Source: Kingdonia uniflora
Taxonomy: Eukaryota > Streptophyta > Magnoliopsida > Ranunculales > Circaeasteraceae
Direction of reading: 5' to 3'
Assembly: GCA_014058105.1 (NCBI GenBank)
Contig: JACGCM010002659.1
Location: 3,410,001 to 3,474,000, forward strand
Length of the DNA stretch: 64,000 bases
A program made the translations under genes and the position numbers. Position 1 is the first letter of the stretch. Every line of letters starts with the position of its first letter. Below are positions 57,711-64,000 of the stretch, piece by piece. The notes under the pieces are model-generated. The model made no database searches and had not been told where the DNA came from. It saw only the letters and a list, made by a program, of their open reading frames with translations.

Positions 57711-58323
57711 TGTAATGGCCAAATTCTGTAAGCTCGAAATGGCTTGGAATTCGCTATCACACCAATGAATCTGCGATAATATTCTAATGGAAAGCAATAA
57801 ATGACATAGGTTATTTTAGCTTGGAAAACCTCTGAATAAGTAAAAAACCACGACCTCTAGTAGAAGATTTTTGTAAAAGTATCTTTATTGCTTGAGGCGG
57901 ATATCTTATTACAAGTGATCTCTAGATTTAGAAATGCTTGAACCTTGTAACTCAGAAGTTTAAATGTTTCTGAGAATCTAGAACAAGTAGTTTTCTTGGT
58001 AATTTCTCTGGTCCTTGTCTCTTCTGGAACTTTTTCTTTATATAGGCCTTCTCCGCAACTCTTCATCGTGCTGGAGCACGTTCTCCAAATAATGTGGCTA
58101 GTGACGGTTGACTGAATAACTAACGAGTTCGTGAGAAACAGGTGTCTTTGACTGGTTAAGGTTTTTTGGTTTGAGTTCGACCCACCGTTCTTCACCAGTT
58201 CGTGGAGTAGGTTAAAATGTTGACCATGTGGAAGTCATGTTGAAAATGCGTAAGTCTGAGATGGAGGTAATTCAACCTGGCGATAACTCACTTTTAGGTG
58301 AGATCGAGGGATAAGTCCCTACA
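57711..58323 (-). repeat. 3' LTR of element R2
   Basis: The 613-bp LTR reads on the minus strand from TGTAGGGACTTATCC to GGCCATTACA. A TATATAAAG box occurs on the minus strand at 58036-58044. Its ends match those of the L LTR, although the bodies have diverged. Confidence 0.65.
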
Positions 58324-58365
58324 ATCGTCCCCTCGCAACCAAAGTCACGAGTGGCTTTGGTTGAG
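58324..58365 (-). promoter_or_regulatory. Stem-loop and polypurine tract next to the 3' LTR of R2
   Basis: Perfect 9-bp arms CAACCAAAG (58336-58344) and CTTTGGTTG (58355-58363) enclose a 10-nt loop. On the minus strand the second arm runs into GCGAGGGGACGAT and then the LTR. The outer arm and loop match those of element L. Confidence 0.55.
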
Positions 58366-58586
58366 AAAGGATCTGTGTGTAATTGGTATTTAGGTTTGAA
58401 TTTCTTGGATATTAAAGTGGAGTAATGATGGCTTTGACTGTATAGAAGTTGTGTGGGTTATGGGGAAATAACGTGTATTAAATGGAGATGTGGATGTTGA
58501 TGTATGTAACGGTTGCGATTTGAAGAGTTGCGTCTGTAATAAATGATGACGTTTGAAAAAACGTACCTGTACAATAAAAGTAGGGT

Positions 58587-58594
58587 TATATAAA
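58587..58594 (+). promoter_or_regulatory. TATA box of the antisense gene in R2
   Basis: TATATAAA lies 95 nt upstream of the ATG at 58682 and downstream of the stem-loop, at the same relative place as the minus-strand TATA box in L. Confidence 0.55.
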
Positions 58595-58681
58595 TAGTAC
58601 ATGTATCAAATCTTTGAAGCAAAGTACGCTTGTAAGTTGTCAAATTTTCTAAAAGTTTTGAAGATCGTGAAGACTCGGAGG

Positions 58682-61600
58682 ATGGTCCTTGAAGAGAGGA
58701 TTGCTTATGAAATGTAGAGGTTGAAGTTGAAGTACTTTGAAAGCCAATCCTTGGAAATGTCGATACCCGCTCCTATTCCTCTAACTTATCAAGGTATGTC
58801 AGAAGGTGAAGCGATTGAAGCTAAGGAGGATTTTTACTGTAGGTGGAGGTTTCATGTCGTCGTCTAGACAGGCGAGGAACGTTGTACTTGTCTCCGTACT
58901 CTTGCGGATGATAAGGTTGGGGGGATAGATGCAGGGATAGGCATAACTGCGGGGCAGCTATGCTAATTTCTTGTATCACCATGGATTTTAAGGTTAGGCC
59001 CTCGTCATCTCTACCAACTCTGCGAGGGTGGTGGTTATAGGAGAGGCGGTGATGGTAGTGGAGGAGGAAGATGGGAAGTAGAAGTCTGCTTTTACATTTC
59101 CATTACGTTTTTGCACTAAGAAGACCTTCACTTTGAAAAGTTGGTGCCAACACTGTGTCTACTGCTTGGATAGTTTCTATTTGAAGTTTGACTAGACTTC
59201 GACCAAACTCATGCGAGAAAGCTTTTTGTTATTTCTAATTTCTGATTTGTATCAGGGTAAAAAATCACTGAAGCAGGACGAACTGAAGGACTTGATTCTT
59301 GGGGTGCCTGGAAGATATGTTATCTGTAAAACACTAAAAAAACTTGTTATCTGTAAAGTACTTGATTTCTTAGTGATTGTAAGACTTGATATTTGTAAAA
59401 GTATTCGATCTCTGAGTACTGGGAAAGACTTGTTATCTGTAAATGTTTATGTAATTTGATTCGAAATGAATAATATATGTTCACCAAACATTGTGTTGAT
59501 ATAGAATAAAATGTCTCTGGAATCGAACTAAGAATAATGTTATGAGTTTGCCAAGATACTGATAAGATGATATGTATGACATAGCAATTATTGTTATCAT
59601 AATCGAACTGTTAGAAATATATTGTCATGTAGATACCTAGGGTTGGATAAAAATATAGAGGCACAGAAAGAGAAGCGCAAAAAAATTACAGAGGATTTGG
59701 TAAGGATTTATCTGAGAGTGATCAACAGTCGAAGGGAGTTGCGGGAACTGAATCACGTAGGTGGCTATACAACAACGTTGTGATGGAAGGATTTGGCGCT
59801 GCTTTGGATTCTCATTATGACACAGAAGGTTAGTAGAGACGTGCGTTGCATGTTTGTGTTTTTTGCGAATCGTAATCTATTTTAAACAAATCTCTAAAAA
59901 ATTACTATTTATAGTAATTTATGAAATATAACATATATATAAAATATATGAAAGATATTTTGTATGTGAATGATCGATGTGTATGAGATAATGATAGATA
60001 CCTGAACCTGTATGTAAGTCGAACGTGAGAGGTATTTGTGTAGGATTAAACCTTTGCCTGTCAAATTATAGTTGAGATGGATAGTTCACCTGTTAACGAG
60101 GTGTCGACCTCTGGTCAAACGGTAGAGTCTGAAATTGAAATGTCTGACAGTGAAGTCGAAGTAGGGTTTGAACAATTTCCAGGTTTCCCTAGTAAATTGG
60201 TGACCTATCCTCCCTGTTCGAATGCATTTAATGAATTTTGTAAAGCGAAGGCTGATGTAGGAGGGATATGGGGTAACTGCGTAGAATATGTCGGTAGGCT
60301 GTTTAGGGGGCGTATTGTAGCGACGGGGGAGGAATATATTTATTTGTTGGCCGACTTGGTGGAGGAGAAGCAAGATAGGGGTATAGATGAGTCAATCTCG
60401 TTGGAATATTTTGATGAGAATGTTCGGAGTGATATTTCAGAGGGTTTTTTGTGTTACCTGTCTCAATTAGAGTACAGATTGAGTCTCCCCCTTACCAATT
60501 TGGCGAAAGGGATTATGAATAAGATTGGGGCATGTCCTATTCAATTGAACGGGAACATGTGGGAGGTAATAAGTGTTTGCAACCATCTGAACAAAAAATG
60601 GGAAAATGAGGGGAAAGTGAGGAGGATATCCTCTGAGGATGTATTACAGCTTTATGGGATGAAGAGTTATCACGCCAGTGGTGGGGCATATTTCTGTGCG
60701 AGCGCAACTCGACCTTGCTTCTTCGATCTGAATTCAGCAGGTCAATCCTGGAACGACAACGTAATATGGGTGAAGGGTAATTGTCTTCAGAGAGATGATG
60801 AAGAACCTTTGGATATTCTATTTAGAACTGTAAAACAAAGTAAGTATAACAATGCATAGAGTATAATATTGATAAGTTGGAACTGTACGATCTTCTGTTG
60901 ATAATAAAAATATTGTGCATGGCAGGCCCGAAGTCCCAGGTGGAGAGGAAAGATTAGTTGTTGGACGAAGTTGCTGAAGAAGAGGTTGAGCTCAAATTTG
61001 TGTTGGAAGGACTTGGCCTTAGCAGAAAGAAACGGGTTGGGAGCAAGTTTAAAAAGGTTCAGAAATCTCAATTGACCAGACTGATGGCAGGTATTGATGA
61101 TGAAAAGAAGAAAGGAACAGGTGGAGAAGGGCGAACGATCTTTCTCAAGACCCTTAGAATAAACAGTTTGGTTCAGCTAGAGTCTATTACGTCGAGCAAA
61201 TTGGCTCGAACGTTTTTGAAAAAACAAATGTTGAAGCGTCCGTCGGCCTCTGGTATCACTGGGAGTAGTCAGGTCGACGGAAAACAAAAAAAGAGAAGGA
61301 TTGAACCTTCGGGAAAGTCGGGGGAAAAGGTCACCGAAGAGCGACCTACTGCTAAGGATGATCTTAAAGAGGTGGAGGAAAGGGCCAGGCTGGCGGCTCT
61401 TCATGGGGAGGAAGACATTAGCAAGATGGTATGCCTTTATGTTCGGTTATGTGAAATATATTTATATATTGCATTTCGAGCTCACGCTGAGGTTGATTTG
61501 TGCTTTGCAGGTTGCTCGTTTGGTGAGGGGGATTTGGCTTGGAGTCAAAGAGGAGAAATTCGAGCTGAAAAAGGTGAAGATCGAGCTTGAAAAGAAGGTA

Positions 61601-63855
61601 GCTTGAGCAAAGGCTGATGCTCTCAAGGATGTAAAAATGTTGTAGGCCCTGAAGGCTTCCTATGTAGTGGAGTTTGGCCATCTACAAGCAGAGGTGAGAG
61701 CGAAGCTGGAGGAGGTGGTGGTGGAGTGTGAAAGACTCGGGCGCTACCTTATGTTGAAGGGGTATTCTGAGGATGAGGTGAATGTTATTAAAGCAGACAC
61801 CTATGTCGAGGAAGGAGATGATGAAGAGGTGGAAGAGGTTGCGATGGGAGTTGTTGATGGGTTGGATGGTGTCTCCCGCCAAACCGTGCTAGACAATCAA
61901 GGGGATGACACCGAATTCCCAGATAGGGAGAATGAGAAGGTAGGGTAGAGAAATGACTTTGTATGAATATTTTGGAAGTGTTCTATAAATTGTTTAGATT
62001 GTGTGTATTGCATAGACTTTTGTAGGCGGAGTTTTTTTTTTTTTTTTTGTAATCCCCTTGTAGGCACTTAGAGAAATGAGTCTTGGAATAAAAGATTTAG
62101 AGACCGAGCTTGCCAGGGAAAGAGAGATCTCCACATCCTCACTGTCTTCGCATGCGGAGCTACAGGTTAGATCAGAATAGGCCTTTTGAATTCTATGCTA
62201 TATTGACATAAAGCTACCAAGTAAATAAGACAACATAGAACGTAGAGGCAGACCAAAAACTTGTTATCAGTTTTGATGAAAAAGACATTAAAATAGTGCA
62301 TAGGAAAAATTAAAGTTTTAGACAAAACAACATATAGAGAACATGTACCTTAGACCTTGAAATATATGTCATGGAGCATTCATCTGAGATTGTACTTCCA
62401 CCTTTAAGTCTAGATATAGTTGCACACGGTAGATGTTGGAAATTAGATATCTTGTTAGAGGTGAGATATATACATGCATGTTGATGGGATGTTATGAATC
62501 GAACTGTATATAATGCATATATATTGTGCAGGTCGAATTGGATTCAACTCGCTCGCGTGAAGATGAGGCACTCCAATACAACTGAGAATTTGCAGATGAG
62601 TTGGATAAGGTAAGGGAGGCGAATGAGGACAGTGAAGACTAGCATGTAAAGGTGCACTTCAAGTTTGTTAAGGCAACCCAGACTGTTGTTGACCTCACTC
62701 GTAAGATCGAGGAGAAGGATGCCAAAATTGATTAGAGGCTAAAAGGGCTTGTAGAGATAAAAGAACACACCGCGAAGCTTCAGAGTCAGATTGACACGCT
62801 GATGGTAAAGAGTAGGCATGCTGAAATGACTCAATATCGTATTCAGGCACTAAAAAGATCGGAGGGACAATTTCGAGCTGATTTTCAGAATTGTAAAAGC
62901 GAGCTGGAGTGATTAAAAAAGAAAATGATTGAAAAAGACAATGAGTTGAAGGTAGCTCGAGAGAATCTATCGGCATTTGAAGCTGTAGCCGAACACTTGC
63001 ATCTGCCAAGGATATGGAGTTTCAGATGATGCAACGAAAGTGTGACGAGTTAAATGAGAGGGTGTCACGATTGAAGATCGAATTGGCGCAAGCCAACTCG
63101 CGTGTCAGGAGCGTCGAGGCTGGAGAATGTTCTAGGAGGAGTAGAAATGATGTTAAGGTTCATCTAGTCTAAGGGGATGTAGTTAGCCTGTCAGGTCCAA
63201 TTAGGGAGCTAAAAGGTGAGGTAGCTCAAATTTAAGGACATGTGCAGAAAGGGAATATAAACTTAAGGGAGTGCCAACATACGTTGGATGTTGCTCTTAT
63301 TAGGAAAAAAGTCTTGGAAGGGTAAATTAGGGCGAAGGAGATTCTGATGAAGAAGAAGGACATCCTGTTAAAAGATACTTCGGCCAGGGAAGAGTTGAAT
63401 GCAAAAATCGAGAGACTTTACACTCAGGTGGTGGACTTAGAGGCCATTAATCAACTAAAGCCATCAAAAAATTGAAAGAGAGTATAGCTTTTGATACTCT
63501 GACAAAAAGGGAAATGGCACATCAGAAGAAACTGTATGTGATTTTGGAGTCACGCCTCGAGAAGGTGAGATCTCACTTTTCAAAGATAGTTGTATCTCAT
63601 GCATCACGCTCAGACTTGTTTAAGTCGATCGTTGCGTATTTTGTAGAGGAAGTAAAAAGACTTGAGTCAGAACGAGATACCTTGTTCAAGAGTGTGTCTG
63701 GCAAGGGATGTATTTGTAGAGTTAATATAGATCGAGGGAACTGTATGGCCTCCATGGAAACAAATTTAGGCCCTCGACCTGCTGATCTGATAGAGAGGGG
63801 CAGGGTTGCTGTAACTCGCGAACTAAATTCTGATCGACCTCCTGCTGTAGGGTAA
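58682..63855 (+). pseudogene. Antisense accessory gene of element R2, PF04195-like plus coiled coil
   Basis: Exons visible: from 58682 (MVLEERIAYEM; QSLEMSIPAPIPLTYQGM), 60076-60839, 60926-61428, 61511-about 61938, 62064-62165 and 62532-63855, all bounded by GT-AG. Exon 2 begins at MDSSPVNEVSTSG, is fully open and holds a PF04195-like core: EGFLCYLSQLEYRLSLPLTN, CPIQLNGNMWEVISV and FDLNSAGQSWNDNVIWVKGN. Exon 3 (EEVELKFVLEGLGLSRKKR) matches L at GNELNKVLGELGIRREKR. The rest is Lys/Glu-rich coiled coil. Stops occur in exon 1 (TAG after MVLEERIAYEM), at about 60956 and in exons 4 and 6, so this copy is inactive. Function is unknown; related proteins are annotated only as transposon-associated. 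Confidence 0.62.
59100..60075 (+). other. First intron of the R2 antisense gene
   Basis: This is non-coding. GTTATCTGTAAA recurs near 59320, 59344 and 59430, with a variant between. Nothing else is recognisable. Confidence 0.4.
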
Positions 63856-64000
63856 AGCACGGCTGATATCTCAATAGAAGAAAATAATCCATTGTAATAC
63901 GACCTGAAAATAAATAGTATCTGTCACAAACATATTGAAATAGATGAAAGGTAGTATGACCTTTGGCTTATCTTCTGTCTGGTGGGGTCTTTGATATAAA
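63856..64000. other. Element R2 sequence beyond the antisense gene
   Basis: This lies downstream of the stop codon and continues towards the presumed pol side. No motif is seen. Confidence 0.4.

Larger units (their letters stand above)
57711..64000 (-). mobile_element. LTR retrotransposon R2, 3' portion, with antisense gene
   Basis: This is the mirror image of element L: a 3' LTR (57711-58323), a purine tract with stem-loop (58324-58365), then a plus-strand gene (58682-63855) that runs against the element's own minus orientation. The gag-pol part and 5' LTR would lie beyond 64000. The LTR interrupts the R1 frame at 57710, so R2 arrived later. Confidence 0.7.

Noticed and set aside
1..64000. 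CRISPR arrays, bacterial operons, rRNA or organellar genes
   Set aside because: No spaced identical repeats, ribosome binding sites or organellar genes are visible; spliced genes and LTR elements show nuclear plant DNA.

Overview
This window is nuclear DNA of a flowering plant, most likely a eudicot. It is AT-rich, its genes carry GT-AG introns of up to 6.9 kb, it holds a plastid-targeted sugar transporter and a mitochondrial-type sulfurtransferase, and it is packed with Copia, Ty3/gypsy, LINE and MITE sequences. I cannot name the species.

Two host genes can be reconstructed intact, exon by exon, both on the minus strand. The first (25222 to 7777, 12 exons, 382 codons) is a mitochondrial thiosulfate/3-mercaptopyruvate sulfurtransferase. 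The second (53341 to 38656, 13 exons, 548 codons) is a plastidic glucose transporter of the pGlcT type. Both are inflated by insertions into their introns: MITEs, LINE fragments, a fold-back element, a decayed Copia, and a gypsy LTR fused to a 5'-truncated Copia. Between them lie a plus-strand ORF for an unrecognised secreted protein (36160-36675) and a decayed A1 aspartic protease gene (38106 to 36856).

The space upstream of the sulfurtransferase is filled by a 9.4-kb Copia element (25591-34999, minus strand, 5-bp TSD AAACT). It carries two later insertions: a 2-kb non-autonomous LTR element in gag (30510-32470, TSD TCTTC) and a Harbinger-type MITE in its 5' LTR (34613-34969, TSD TTA). The Copia 3' LTR lies 369 bp from the sulfurtransferase start codon and points towards it.

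The two ends of the window are the most unusual part. Each holds a related LTR retrotransposon: L at 1-6298 (plus) and R2 at 57711-64000 (minus). Next to the 3' LTR each carries a multi-exon gene running ANTISENSE to the element. These genes (5262 to 265, and 58682 to 63855) match each other exon by exon. They encode an N-terminal module, a domain like the plant 'putative gypsy type transposon' family (PF04195), and a long coiled-coil region. Each has its own TATA box between the ORF and the polypurine tract, and a stem-loop runs into that tract. R2 appears to be inserted in a third relative, R1 (56097-57710). All copies seen here carry stop codons or are cut off, so they are decayed examples of what looks like an intron-bearing antisense accessory gene.
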